Source of the DNA: Serratia ficaria
GTDB taxonomy: Bacteria > Pseudomonadota > Gammaproteobacteria > Enterobacterales > Enterobacteriaceae
Assembly (NCBI RefSeq): GCF_900187015.1
Contig: NZ_LT906479.1
Coordinates: 3,596,001-3,660,000 of the forward strand
Length of the DNA stretch: 64,000 nt
Direction of reading: 5' to 3'
Under the pieces are notes generated by a model that was not told the DNA's origin, ran no database searches, and worked only from the letters and a program-made list of their open reading frames with translations. The translations under genes and the position numbers were made by a program. Of the stretch, positions 10,305 through 20,429 are shown piece by piece (the stretch's first letter is position 1; the number at the start of each line of letters is the position of its first letter).

Positions 10305-13300
10305 GTGAAAGAAATACTTATCAATTGGTTAAAAAAACAGCGCAAGTCACCCAGGATAAAACCGTCGGCCGACCGGCGAGGCAAGGGTGAACCCGAGCCC
10401 CTCGGCGGCACCATCAAGGCCGAACTGTTTTCCGTCGACCAAATGGAACGTTACGGCCAACGTCTGGCGCGCTCACACAAGCTGGCAACACGTAAGACCC
10501 CCTACTATTTACTGAAACGTCTGGATGATAACGAACGGGTGTTGGCGGAAAGTTGCCGCCAGCTCAGCAACGGTAAAAAGGCCAGCATGACGCCCGCCGG
10601 AGAATGGCTGCTCGACAACTACTATCTGATCGAAGAGCAGATCCGCGTGGTACGCCACCATCTGCCGAAAACCTTCGGCCGCGGCCTGCCGCAGCTGGCC
10701 GCCCCGCACAACTGCCCGCGCATTTACGACGTCGCCGCCGAAGCTATCGCCCACGGCGACGGCCGCTGGGACGCCGAAAGCCTGACGCGCTATATCGCCG
10801 CCTATCAAAAGGAAACCAACCTGACGCTGGGTGAGCTCTGGGCGCTGCCCGGCATGCTGCGTCTGGCGCTGATCGAGAACCTGCGGCGCGTCAGCGTTGA
10901 GGTGGCGCAGGCGCAGCGGGAACGCAACCTGGCCGACGACTGGGTGACCAAAATGCTCGAGTCGGCGGAAAACGATCCGGCCAACCTGATCGTGGTGATT
11001 GCCGACATGGCGCGCTCCAACCCGCCGCGCACCAGCGCCTTCGTCGCCGAGCTGGTGCGCCGGCTGCAGGGGCACGGCACCATGCTGGCGCTGCCGCTCA
11101 CCTGGGTGGAACAGCGTCTGGCGGAGGTCAGCATGACCTCCGACGAACTGATCCACCGCTTCAACCAGCAATTGGCGGCCAGCCAGCTGTCGGTCAGCAA
11201 CAGCATCGCCGGCCTGCGCCAACTGAGCGAAATGGACTGGGCGGAATTTGTCGAGACCATGAGCCAGGTCGATCAAACGCTGCGCGAGGATCCGGCCGGG
11301 GTCTACCCGATGATGCACTTCGACACCCGCGACCACTACCGCCACGTGATCGAGATGCTGGCGCGCCACAGCCGGCACAACGAGGTGCAGGTGGCCCGGC
11401 ATGTGCTCAACATGGCGCGCGTGGCGGCCGAAGATCCCGCCGCCGATCCGCGCCTGCATCACATCGGCTACTACCTGATCGACGACGGCCGGCCGGAGCT
11501 GGAACAGCAGCTCGAGGTGCGGCTCGATCGCATCACCCGGCTGCGCCATGCGTTGAGCCAGGCGCCGCTGCTGTCCTGGCTCGGCAGCCTCAGCCTGATC
11601 ACCACCGCCTGCTGCGCGGAGCTGCTGCGCCACGCCTACGGCAGCGGCATCGGTTGGGGATTGGCGCTGCTGTTTTTCCCGCTGGCGATCGTCGTCAGCC
11701 AGTTTGTGCTCAACCTGCTCAGCGAAGTGACCACCCGCAGCCGCGCGCCGCAGCCCCTGCCGCGGCTCGATTTTTCCTGCGGCATTCCGTCCGAGTTCCG
11801 CTCGCTGGTGGTGATACCGACCCTGCTCGACGGCAAAGGCGGCATCGACAAGCTGACCAATGCGCTTGAGGTCTGTTACCTGGGCAACGCGATGAAACAC
11901 CTGCACTTTGCCCTGCTCACCGACTTCAACGACGGACCTGAGCAGCACCATGCCGACGATGCCGCGCTGCTGGCCTACGCCACGGAAAAAATCGAAGCGC
12001 TGAATGCGCGCTACCCCTGCGAAGGGCCGAGCCACTTTTTCCTGTTCCACCGCGACCGCCAATGGAACGAAAAGCAGGGCGTGTGGATGGGATTGGAGCG
12101 CAAACGCGGCAAGCTCAATGCGCTGAACGACTGGCTGCGCAACCGCGACAACGCCTTTTGCAGCCAGGTTGGCATCGGGATGGAGGTGCTGAAAAACGTC
12201 AAATACGTCATCACGCTCGACAGCGACACCGTGCTGCCGCGCGAAAGCGCCCATCAGCTGATCGCCGCCATGGCGCATCCGCTCAACCGGCCGCAGTACG
12301 ATGCCGACAAGCAACGGGTGGTGGAAGGCTACGCCATTCTGCAGCCGCGCATGGCCGAAGAGATCCCCAGCTACGGTCAGGGCCGCTACGCCGCCCTGTG
12401 CAGCAGCACGCCGGGCAACGATCCCTATACGCTGATGGCGTCGGACATCTATCAGGATCTGTTCGGCGAAGGGTCGTTTATCGGCAAGGGCATCTACGAT
12501 GTGGACGTGTTCTCACGCAGCCTGCAGGGCACCTGTCCGGAAAACCTGGTGCTGAGCCACGACCTGCTGGAAGGCTGCTACGCCCGCTCCGGGCTGCTGA
12601 GCGACGTATTGCTGTACGAGCAGTATCCCAGCAACTATCTGGTCGACGTGGCGCGCCGTTCGCGTTGGATCCGCGGCGACTGGCAGCTGCTCAACTGGCT
12701 GCTGCCGCGGGTGAAAACGGCCGACGGCAGCCGCTGCGCCAACCCGCTGAGCACCCTGTCGCGCTGGAAACTGTTCGACAACCTGCGCCGCAGCCTGGCG
12801 GCGCCCAGCCTGCTGCTGTTGCTGTTCTGCGGCTTCGTCTGGCTGCCGAACACCCGTTACTGGCTGGCGGTATTCGCCATCATTCTGCTGCTGCCGACCC
12901 TGCTGGCGCTGCTGCAGGATGTGGTGCGCAAGCCGCCGCGCCGGCCGTTCCACCAGCACCTGCGGCTGGCGCTGAACGGGGCGCTGCACCGGCTGGCGCA
13001 GGTCGGCCTGCGGCTGGCGACGCTGCCGCACGAGTCGCTGTTCAGCCTGAAGGCGATCGCCGTCACCCTGTGGCGGCTGCTGGTCACCCGGCGCAACCTG
13101 CAGGAGTGGACCAGCTACGATCGGAGCAAATCGCGCCAGCAGGTGACGCCGGCCAACTTCTACCGGGCGATGTGGATCAACCCGCTGGCCGGCGTCGCGC
13201 TGCTGATCCTCACCTGTCTGCATAACCCCATGGCGCTGCTGATCACCCTGCCGTTTGCTACCCTGTGGATCCTGGCGCCGTTCCTGCTGTGTTACCTCAG

Positions 13301-16300
13301 CCTGGAACCGCAGCGCAGCAAAACGGCGTTGAACGACGAACAGCGCCGCTTCCTGCGCCACACCAGCCGCCAGACCTGGGATTTCTTCAACACCTTCGTC
13401 AACCAACAGGAAAACTGGCTGCCGCCGGACAACTACCAGGAGATCCCTGAGCCGGTGGTGGCGCACCGCACTTCGCCGACCAATATCGGCCTGTCGCTGC
13501 TGGCCAACCTCACCGCCTGCGACTTCGGCTACCTGACGTTGAGCGAGGCGCTGCGGCGCATCGCGCTGACGCTCAATACCCTGGATCGTATGGAGCACTA
13601 CCGCGGCCATCTGTACAACTGGTACGACACCCGCACCCTGGAGCCGCTGAACCCGCGCTATATTTCCAGCGTCGACAGCGGCAACCTGGCCGGCCACCTG
13701 CTGACGCTGTGCGCCGGGCTGCCCGCGCTGGCCAACCAGCCGGTGATCGACCCGCAGCGGGTGCTGGCCGGGCTCGGCGACAGCCTGGAGCTGCTGGAGC
13801 AGCACTGGGGAGACGCCGCGCCGAAAAACCTGCCCAAGCTGCGCAAACACTGGGAACAAGCGCAAAACAGCCCGCTAGCCGGCCTGTTGGCGGAGCTGAA
13901 CGCCATGCGCAACTACAGCAACGGCCTGCAGGAGCCGGCGCTGAATCACGGCGAAGAAACCAAACGCTGGGCCGCCGCGCTGCATCAGCAGCTTGGCGAA
14001 CTGTGCGCAGAATGGGCGCAGTGGTTCGGCTGGCTGAGCGATACCCAGCCCGAGCTGGAGCAGGCGCCCAGCCTGCGCTGGCTGGCCAACCCGCCCGTCC
14101 CGCTTGCGCTGTCGGCCGAGCAGCAGAGCCGGCTCGACGCCGCCGGCGCGCTGGCGCAGGAACGCCTGGCGCAGATGGACAGCCTGCGGCAGCGGCTGGA
14201 AAACATGGCGCGGATGGACTTCAACTTCCTGTACGACGAATCGACCCACCTGCTGGCCGTCGGCTTCAACTGCGACCAAAACCGCATGGACGGCAGCAAA
14301 TACGACCTGCTGGCGTCGGAGATTCGCCTGACCAATTACGTCGCCATCGCCACCAACCAGGTGCCGCAGCGCAGCTGGTTTGCGCTCGGCCGGCTGTTTA
14401 CCCTGATCGAAAACGAACCGGCGCTGATGTCGTGGAGCGGTTCGATGTTCGAATACCTGATGCCGCAGCTGGTGATGCCCGCCTACCCCGACTCGCTGCT
14501 GGTGCAAATGTGCCGGGCGGCGGTAGAACGGCAAATCGCCTGGGGCAAAGAGCGCGGCGTGCCCTGGGGCATTTCCGAATCCGGCTATTTCGGCTTCGAC
14601 GCCCAGCAAAACTACCAGTACCACGCCTTTGGCGTGCCGGGGCTGGGCCTGAGGCGCGGACTCGGCGACGACATGGTCATCGCCCCCTACGCCACGGTGA
14701 TGGCCCTGATCGTCGATCCGCATGCCGCCTGCAGCAACCTGATCGCGCTGGAACAAAACGGCGCCAAGGGGCGCTACGGTTTCTATGAGGCGCTGGACTA
14801 CACCACCGCGCGCCTGAGCCGCGGCCAGCTGTACGTGATTGTTCGTTCCTATATGGCGCACCACCAGGGCATGAGCTTCCTGGCGCTGTCGCACCTGCTG
14901 CTGGATGCGCCGATGGTGGAGCGCTTCGCGCATTACCCGGCGTTCCAGTCGGCGCGCCTGCTGCTGCAGGAACGGGTGCCGGATGCGGTCGAACTGTACA
15001 GCACCCGCCGCCACTTCGAAACGCACGAGGGCACCATTCAGCCGGCCAGCTTCAGCGCGCGCGAGTTCAGCCGCGTCGACACGCCGGTGCCGGAAGTGCA
15101 GCTGCTGTCCAACGCCAATTATCACCTGATGCTGACCCAGGCCGGCGGCAGCTACAGCCGCTGGCAGAACCTGGCCCTGACCCGCTGGCGCGAAGACGCC
15201 ACCTGCGATAACTGGGGTGCCTTCTGCTATCTGCGCGATCCGCAGACCGGCGAGGTGTGGAGCAATACCTGGCAGCCGATCGGCGCCGCCGCCAAGGGGT
15301 ATCGCGCGGTGTTCAACGACGCCGGCGCCGAGTTCCAGCGCCGGCAGGGTTCGCTGTCGGTCAAAACCCAGGTGGTGGTTTCGCCGGAAGATGATATCGA
15401 GCTGCGCCGCCTGACGCTGGTAAACCGCGGCAAACAGCCGCGCACCCTTGAGATCACCAGCTATGCCGAAGTGGTGCTGGCGCCGGCGAACAACGATCTG
15501 GCCCACCCGGCGTTCAGCAACCTGTTCGTGCAAACCGAACTGTTGCCGGAACAGGAGGCCATTCTGTGCCACCGCCGCCCGCGCGAACCCAAGGAGAAAA
15601 GCCCGTGGCTGCTGCATATGATGACCGTGCAGGGCAACAGCAGCCAGACCTCGTTCGAAACCGACCGCGCCAGGTTCATCGGCCGCGGCCGCACGCCGGC
15701 CAATCCGCAGGCGCTGTATCAGAATGCGCCGTTGACCAACAGCGCCGGGCCGGTCATCGATCCGATCATCGCCATTCGCCAGCGGGTGGTGCTGGAGCCC
15801 AACGTGCCGCTGACGCTGGATATTTTCTATGGCGTGTGCGAAGACCGCGCGGCCAGCCTGGCGATGCTGGAGAAATATCGCGATCGCCACCTGGCGGACC
15901 GCGTCTTCGAACTGGCCTGGTCGCACAGCCAGGTGGTATTGCGCCAGCTGAACGCCACGGAGGAAGACGCCAACCTGTTCAACCGGCTGGCCGGCGCGGT
16001 GGTGTTCCCGGCGCAGGAAATGCGCGCCGCCAGCAGCGAAATCATCAGCAATCGCCGCGGCCAGTCCGGGCTGTGGGGGCATTCGATCTCCGGCGATCTG
16101 CCGATCGTGCTGCTGACGGTCAGCGACGGCGAGAACATCGCGCTGGTGCAACAGCTGATCCAGGCGCACAACTACTGGCGGCTGAAGGGGCTGCTGGTGG
16201 ATTTGGTGATCCTCAACGAAGATTCCGGCGGTTACCGGCAGGATCTGCAAAATCAGATCATGGGCCTGATCGCCGCCGGCATGGAATCCACGCTGACCGA

Positions 16301-18947
16301 CAAGCCGGGCGGTATTTTTGTGCGCACCAGCGAACACATGTCGGTGGAAGATCACCGATTGCTGCTCAGCGTCGCTCACATTTACCTCGACGATCGCCGC
16401 GGCGGGCTGACCGAGCAGCTCAATCAGCGCCTGCAGCTGCCGCAAACCCTGCAGCAGCCGCTGTCGCCGGTCACCGCCTCGTCGAAGCTGGCGACGGTGG
16501 ACAATCTGCCGCGCAATCTGCATTCGCCGCAGCTGCCGGCCATCGACGACCTGCAGTTCTATAACGGGCTGGGCGGCTTCTCCGCCGACGGGCGCGAATA
16601 CGTCATCGCGATGAACGAAAGCAAGGTAACCCCGGCGCCCTGGTCGAACGTCATCGCCAATCCGCTGTTCGGCACGGTGGTCTCGGAGAGCGGCCAGGCC
16701 TATACCTGGTATGAAAACGCCCATGAGTACCGGCTGACGCCGTGGGATAACGACCCGGTCTGCGATCGCGGCGGCGAAGCGTTCTACCTGCGCGACGAAG
16801 AAAGCGGCCACGTCTGGTCGCCCACGCCGCTGCCGGCCCGCGGCCGCGGCCACTACCTGACGCGCCACGGCTTCGGCTACAGCCTGTTCGAGCACCGCGA
16901 AGGCGGCATCGACAGCCAGCTCACCCTGTTGGTGGCGCAAGAGGCGCCGGTGAAACTGTTCCTGCTGACGCTGACCAACAACTCCGGCCGCACCCGCAAG
17001 CTGTCCGCCACCGGCTATATGGAGTTCATCCTCGGCGACCTGCGCAACAAATCGGCCATGCATATCGTCACCCAGGCCGCCGCGCCGGAAGGCGGCTGCG
17101 GTATTTTAGCCACCAACCACTACGGCGGCAGCGGCTCCGAGCGCACCGCCTTCTTTGGCGTCACCGGTGCGCACTGTTCCTTCAGCGGCGATCGGCGCGA
17201 ATTTATCGGCCGCAACGGCTCGCTGGCCAATCCGGCGGTGCTGAAGCTGCGCCGGCTGTCCGGCAAGGTCGGCGCCGGGTTGGATCCCTGCGGCGCGGTG
17301 CAGTCGGCGCTCAGCCTGATCGACGGCGACCAGCGCAGCCTGGTGTTCGCACTGGGGCTGGGGCAAAACGCCGACGAGGCCGAAGCATTGCTGCAGCGCT
17401 ACCTGAGCGAGGACGCACTGCAGGACGAGCGGCAACGGGTCGCCGCGCACTGGGACGGCATGCTGAACAAGGTGCAGATCGGTACGCCGCACCCGGCGGT
17501 CGATCTGCTGGCCAACGGCTGGCTGCTGTACCAGACCCTCTCCTGCCGCATTCAGGCGCGCAGCGGTTATTATCAGTCGGGCGGCGCCTTTGGCTTCCGC
17601 GATCAGCTGCAGGATACGCTGGCGCTGACCCACGCCGCGCCGCAGCGGCTGCGCGAACAAATCCTGCTGTGCGCCTCGCGTCAGTTTATCGAAGGCGACG
17701 TGCAGCACTGGTGGCATCCGCCGCAGGGCAACGGGGTACGCACCCGCTGCTCCGACGATTATCTGTGGCTGCCGCTGGCGATCTGCCACTATCTGGACGC
17801 CACCGACGATCACGGCATACTCGAAGAGCAGGTCGGTTACCTGGAAGCGCGCAAGCTGGCGCCGGGCGAAGAGTCTTCTTACGAACAGCCGGCGCAGAGC
17901 GCCACCCGCGAATCGCTGTATCAGCACGGCGTGCGGGCGCTGAAACACGGATTGACCTTCGGCGGGCACGGGCTGCCGCTGATGGGCGCCGGCGACTGGA
18001 ACGACGGCATGAACATGGTCGGGCTGGAGGGGCGCGGCGAGAGCGTTTGGCTGGGTTTCTTCCTGTTCCATATCCTGCAGCGTTACGCCGCGCTGGCGGA
18101 ACGCCGCAAAGACGCCGAGCTGGCCGCACAGTGCCGCGAGCAGGCCGCCACGCTGAAGGGCAATCTGCACCAGCACGCCTGGGACGGCGAGTGGTATCGC
18201 CGCGGCTACTTCGACGGCGGAGAGCCGCTGGGCTCGCACCTGGCGGCGGAGTGCCGCATCGACGCCATCGCGCAGAGCTGGTCTATCCTGTCCGGCGCGG
18301 GCGAACCGCAGCGCAGCCGGCAGGCGATGCAATCGCTGGATAAACACCTGGTCGATTCACAGGCCGGGCTGATCAAACTGTTGACGCCGCCGTTCGACGG
18401 CAACGGCCCCAACCCCGGCTATATCCGCGGTTATCTGCCCGGAGTGCGGGAAAACGGCGGTCAATATACCCACGGCGCGGTGTGGGCGGTGATGGCGTTC
18501 GCCGAAATGGGCGATATCGAACGCGCCTGGCAGCTGATGGCGCTGATTAACCCGATCAACCACAGCCTGGACAGCACCGCCGCCGAGCGTTACAAGGTCG
18601 AGCCTTACGTGGTCACCGCCGATATTTACGCGGTAGAACCGCACATCGGCCGCGGCGGCTGGAGCTGGTATACCGGCTCGGCCGGTTGGATGTATCGGCT
18701 GATCCTGGAGTCGCTGCTGGGGCTGAAACGCCGCGGCGATCGGCTCACCGTCAACACCCGCCTGCCGGCCGACTGGCCGCAGGTGACGCTCAGTTACCGC
18801 GAAGGCGGCAGCGAATATCGGCTGGTGGTGCGTCAGGGCGAGGGGGAAACTCAGGTCAGCGTAGACGGCGCCGTGCAGCCGGAGCCGACCATCACGCTGG
18901 TCGACGATGGGAAGGTCCATCAGGTTGAGGTGACGCTGGGGCGGTGA
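10305..18947 (+). CDS. cyclic beta-1,2-glucan synthase (NdvB/ChvB type)
   Basis: A giant inner-membrane protein of about 2,880 residues, similar in length to Agrobacterium ChvB (about 2,830). I chose the GTG at 10305 because TAAGGAG lies seven bases before it; an ATG at 10242 (2,901 residues) has no ribosome site. Layout: N-terminal cytoplasmic part; two hydrophobic segments at about 425-480; a GT84 glycosyltransferase region with LTDFNDG, LDSDT (Asp639/Asp641) and RSRWIRGDWQ; four more hydrophobic segments at about 832-875 and 958-1000; a glycoamylase-like domain with FGFDAQQNYQYHAFG near 1430; two GH94-type N-terminal repeats near 1600 and 2085; and a C-terminal GH94 phosphorylase domain with GAGDWNDGMN (Asp2567). 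In the family these parts initiate, extend, trim and cyclise a periplasmic beta-1,2-glucan involved in osmotic adaptation and host contact. It occupies the position menF has in E. coli, between menD and elaB. Confidence 0.88.
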   Translation: MKEILINWLKKQRKSPRIKPSADRRGKGEPEPLGGTIKAELFSVDQMERYGQRLARSHKLATRKTPYYLLKRLDDNERVLAESCRQLSNGKKASMTPAGEWLLDNYYLIEEQIRVVRHHLPKTFGRGLPQLAAPHNCPRIYDVAAEAIAHGDGRWDAESLTRYIAAYQKETNLTLGELWALPGMLRLALIENLRRVSVEVAQAQRERNLADDWVTKMLESAENDPANLIVVIADMARSNPPRTSAFVAELVRRLQGHGTMLALPLTWVEQRLAEVSMTSDELIHRFNQQLAASQLSVSNSIAGLRQLSEMDWAEFVETMSQVDQTLREDPAGVYPMMHFDTRDHYRHVIEMLARHSRHNEVQVARHVLNMARVAAEDPAADPRLHHIGYYLIDDGRPELEQQLEVRLDRITRLRHALSQAPLLSWLGSLSLITTACCAELLRHAYGSGIGWGLALLFFPLAIVVSQFVLNLLSEVTTRSRAPQPLPRLDFSCGIPSEFRSLVVIPTLLDGKGGIDKLTNALEVCYLGNAMKHLHFALLTDFNDGPEQHHADDAALLAYATEKIEALNARYPCEGPSHFFLFHRDRQWNEKQGVWMGLERKRGKLNALNDWLRNRDNAFCSQVGIGMEVLKNVKYVITLDSDTVLPRESAHQLIAAMAHPLNRPQYDADKQRVVEGYAILQPRMAEEIPSYGQGRYAALCSSTPGNDPYTLMASDIYQDLFGEGSFIGKGIYDVDVFSRSLQGTCPENLVLSHDLLEGCYARSGLLSDVLLYEQYPSNYLVDVARRSRWIRGDWQLLNWLLPRVKTADGSRCANPLSTLSRWKLFDNLRRSLAAPSLLLLLFCGFVWLPNTRYWLAVFAIILLLPTLLALLQDVVRKPPRRPFHQHLRLALNGALHRLAQVGLRLATLPHESLFSLKAIAVTLWRLLVTRRNLQEWTSYDRSKSRQQVTPANFYRAMWINPLAGVALLILTCLHNPMALLITLPFATLWILAPFLLCYLSLEPQRSKTALNDEQRRFLRHTSRQTWDFFNTFVNQQENWLPPDNYQEIPEPVVAHRTSPTNIGLSLLANLTACDFGYLTLSEALRRIALTLNTLDRMEHYRGHLYNWYDTRTLEPLNPRYISSVDSGNLAGHLLTLCAGLPALANQPVIDPQRVLAGLGDSLELLEQHWGDAAPKNLPKLRKHWEQAQNSPLAGLLAELNAMRNYSNGLQEPALNHGEETKRWAAALHQQLGELCAEWAQWFGWLSDTQPELEQAPSLRWLANPPVPLALSAEQQSRLDAAGALAQERLAQMDSLRQRLENMARMDFNFLYDESTHLLAVGFNCDQNRMDGSKYDLLASEIRLTNYVAIATNQVPQRSWFALGRLFTLIENEPALMSWSGSMFEYLMPQLVMPAYPDSLLVQMCRAAVERQIAWGKERGVPWGISESGYFGFDAQQNYQYHAFGVPGLGLRRGLGDDMVIAPYATVMALIVDPHAACSNLIALEQNGAKGRYGFYEALDYTTARLSRGQLYVIVRSYMAHHQGMSFLALSHLLLDAPMVERFAHYPAFQSARLLLQERVPDAVELYSTRRHFETHEGTIQPASFSAREFSRVDTPVPEVQLLSNANYHLMLTQAGGSYSRWQNLALTRWREDATCDNWGAFCYLRDPQTGEVWSNTWQPIGAAAKGYRAVFNDAGAEFQRRQGSLSVKTQVVVSPEDDIELRRLTLVNRGKQPRTLEITSYAEVVLAPANNDLAHPAFSNLFVQTELLPEQEAILCHRRPREPKEKSPWLLHMMTVQGNSSQTSFETDRARFIGRGRTPANPQALYQNAPLTNSAGPVIDPIIAIRQRVVLEPNVPLTLDIFYGVCEDRAASLAMLEKYRDRHLADRVFELAWSHSQVVLRQLNATEEDANLFNRLAGAVVFPAQEMRAASSEIISNRRGQSGLWGHSISGDLPIVLLTVSDGENIALVQQLIQAHNYWRLKGLLVDLVILNEDSGGYRQDLQNQIMGLIAAGMESTLTDKPGGIFVRTSEHMSVEDHRLLLSVAHIYLDDRRGGLTEQLNQRLQLPQTLQQPLSPVTASSKLATVDNLPRNLHSPQLPAIDDLQFYNGLGGFSADGREYVIAMNESKVTPAPWSNVIANPLFGTVVSESGQAYTWYENAHEYRLTPWDNDPVCDRGGEAFYLRDEESGHVWSPTPLPARGRGHYLTRHGFGYSLFEHREGGIDSQLTLLVAQEAPVKLFLLTLTNNSGRTRKLSATGYMEFILGDLRNKSAMHIVTQAAAPEGGCGILATNHYGGSGSERTAFFGVTGAHCSFSGDRREFIGRNGSLANPAVLKLRRLSGKVGAGLDPCGAVQSALSLIDGDQRSLVFALGLGQNADEAEALLQRYLSEDALQDERQRVAAHWDGMLNKVQIGTPHPAVDLLANGWLLYQTLSCRIQARSGYYQSGGAFGFRDQLQDTLALTHAAPQRLREQILLCASRQFIEGDVQHWWHPPQGNGVRTRCSDDYLWLPLAICHYLDATDDHGILEEQVGYLEARKLAPGEESSYEQPAQSATRESLYQHGVRALKHGLTFGGHGLPLMGAGDWNDGMNMVGLEGRGESVWLGFFLFHILQRYAALAERRKDAELAAQCREQAATLKGNLHQHAWDGEWYRRGYFDGGEPLGSHLAAECRIDAIAQSWSILSGAGEPQRSRQAMQSLDKHLVDSQAGLIKLLTPPFDGNGPNPGYIRGYLPGVRENGGQYTHGAVWAVMAFAEMGDIERAWQLMALINPINHSLDSTAAERYKVEPYVVTADIYAVEPHIGRGGWSWYTGSAGWMYRLILESLLGLKRRGDRLTVNTRLPADWPQVTLSYREGGSEYRLVVRQGEGETQVSVDGAVQPEPTITLVDDGKVHQVEVTLGR

Positions 18948-18953
18948 TGACGA

Positions 18954-18979
18954 GGGCGCGGCATCGCTGCGCCCGTTTT
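18954..18979 (+). terminator. possible terminator after the glucan synthase gene
   Basis: GGGCGC, nine-base loop, GCGCCC, then GTTTT. The T run is short, so the call is tentative. It lies between the convergent glucan synthase and elaB genes. Confidence 0.5.
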
Positions 18980-18981
18980 CG

Positions 18982-19293
18982 CTATTTGCGCGCCAACAGC
19001 AGGCCTAACACCAGCCCCAGGGTGGCGCCAATGCCTACGCTGTGCCAGGGGTTTTCACGCACGTAGTCGTCAGTGCGATACACCGCGTCTTTGGCCCGCG
19101 CATAATAAGACTCGGTGGTGTCCGCCAGCCGCGACTTGACCTCACTCAGCGCCTGCTCGGCGTGTGCCTTGATGTCGACGTAAGCCTGATCGGCGCGATC
19201 GCCGGAGTACTGCAGCACCTCCTCCAGCGTGTCGGTCAACATTCTCAGATCGTCGTCGAGCGTGGTTTGATCGGCATCCGTATTTCTCGCCAT
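18982..19293 (-). CDS. elaB: ElaB/YqjD/DUF883 inner-membrane ribosome-associated protein
   Basis: A 103-residue protein with a helical charged N-terminal region and a single C-terminal membrane segment, ENPWHSVGIGATLGLVLGLL followed by ARK, typical of the DUF883 family. E. coli ElaB and its paralogues YqjD and YgaM are tail-anchored membrane proteins expressed in stationary phase that can bind ribosomes. The start ATG is preceded by GGAGAA. In E. coli elaB follows menF next to the men operon, so this gene marks the conserved backbone on the far side of the glucan synthase insertion. The linked elaA and rbn genes of E. coli are not present. Confidence 0.88.
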   Translation of the reverse strand: MARNTDADQTTLDDDLRMLTDTLEEVLQYSGDRADQAYVDIKAHAEQALSEVKSRLADTTESYYARAKDAVYRTDDYVRENPWHSVGIGATLGLVLGLLLARK

Positions 19294-19374
19294 AGTGAGT
19301 TCTCCGTGGTTGAAAAATTAAACATTCCTTAACTATAGACAAGGATCGCCGACCGCGGCCATCAGACTTTTGCC

Positions 19375-20406
19375 CTAAAACACCAGCTGTACCTTGGCGG
19401 CACGGCTTTTGTCGCCGGCAAATTCCAGCGCCTGCGCCAGCTGATGATTGTCAAACTCGGCGGACAACAGCGGCAGCGGATCGATCCTTCCTTGCGCCAG
19501 CCAGGCCACCGCCAGCTCAAACTCCTCGACGAAGCGGAATGACCCCAACAGGTTCAGCTCTTTGGCAATCAGCAGCATCAGCGGGAAGTCGGGGAAACTG
19601 CCGCCCATGCCCACCTGCACCACCGTGCCTTTGGCGCGGGTGATTTCCAGGCAGCGCTGCAGGGAAGACGGATGGCCGGCCACCTCAAAGGCGATATCGA
19701 AATACCCCTTGTCCTGCAGATAACCGCTGAAATCCGCCTCGGCGGCATGCAGGCGGACGCCGGCCCCCATTTCGCCGGCGATAGCCAGGCAGCGCGGGCT
19801 GAGATCGGCGCAGACGATCTCGCCGGCCCCCAGCGCTTTCAACGCCGCCACCAGCAGGCAGCCGATCGGACCGACGCCGGACACGAACACTTTCTTGCCC
19901 GCCACGTCGCCCGGCTGTTTCGCGGCGTGGATCGCCACCGCCAGCGGTTCAGCGAACACCATCACCTTGTCGTCGCGATCGGCGTCGAAGGCGATGCATT
20001 GCGCGCTGTCCACGATCTTGTACTGGGTAAAGGCGCCGTCGACGTGCGGGAAGTACATCGCGCTGCCGAAGAAGCGCATCCCGGTGCACTGGTTTTGCTG
20101 CTGCGCCAGGCAGTACTTGCACTGTCCGCAGGGTTTGCTGGGGTTGAGCGCCACCTTCTGCCCCGGCGTCAGCCGCGGCGAATCGCTGGCGACCACCTCG
20201 CCGATCACTTCGTGCCCCAGCACCATCGGCTGACGCACCTGAAAACTGCCGACTTTGCCTTCCTGATAGTAATGCAGGTCCGATCCGCAGATGCCGCCGC
20301 GGCTGATTTTCACCAGCGTGCCCTGCCCCCGGTAATTCACCTCCTGCGCCACCACCGCCACGTCATATTTGCCGTTGACCACGCAGGACTGGGTTTGAAT
20401 TTTCAT
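19375..20406 (-). CDS. idnD: L-idonate 5-dehydrogenase IdnD
   Basis: A 343-residue zinc-dependent medium-chain dehydrogenase that oxidises L-idonate to 5-keto-D-gluconate with NAD(P). Catalytic zinc ligands Cys40 (GGICGSDLHYY) and His65-Glu66 (GHEVIGE) are visible, as are the structural zinc cysteines 93, 96, 99 and 107 (CGQCKYC...C). The Rossmann glycine motif is GVGPIGCL. It closely follows E. coli IdnD along its whole length. It is the second gene after idnO on the minus strand (23-base gap), the reverse of the E. coli order idnD-idnO. The idonate transporter gene idnT is not in the cluster. Confidence 0.93.
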   Translation of the reverse strand: MKIQTQSCVVNGKYDVAVVAQEVNYRGQGTLVKISRGGICGSDLHYYQEGKVGSFQVRQPMVLGHEVIGEVVASDSPRLTPGQKVALNPSKPCGQCKYCLAQQQNQCTGMRFFGSAMYFPHVDGAFTQYKIVDSAQCIAFDADRDDKVMVFAEPLAVAIHAAKQPGDVAGKKVFVSGVGPIGCLLVAALKALGAGEIVCADLSPRCLAIAGEMGAGVRLHAAEADFSGYLQDKGYFDIAFEVAGHPSSLQRCLEITRAKGTVVQVGMGGSFPDFPLMLLIAKELNLLGSFRFVEEFELAVAWLAQGRIDPLPLLSAEFDNHQLAQALEFAGDKSRAAKVQLVF

Positions 20407-20429
20407 CTCAGCTCTCCAAAGTGGGCGCG

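Noticed and set aside
13875..17063. A 1,062-codon open frame on the minus strand inside the glucan synthase gene
   Set aside because: It is the antisense shadow of a GC-rich gene; composition is dominated by H, Q, R, A and V with no recognisable domain, while the plus-strand frame shows clear glycosyltransferase and GH94 motifs.
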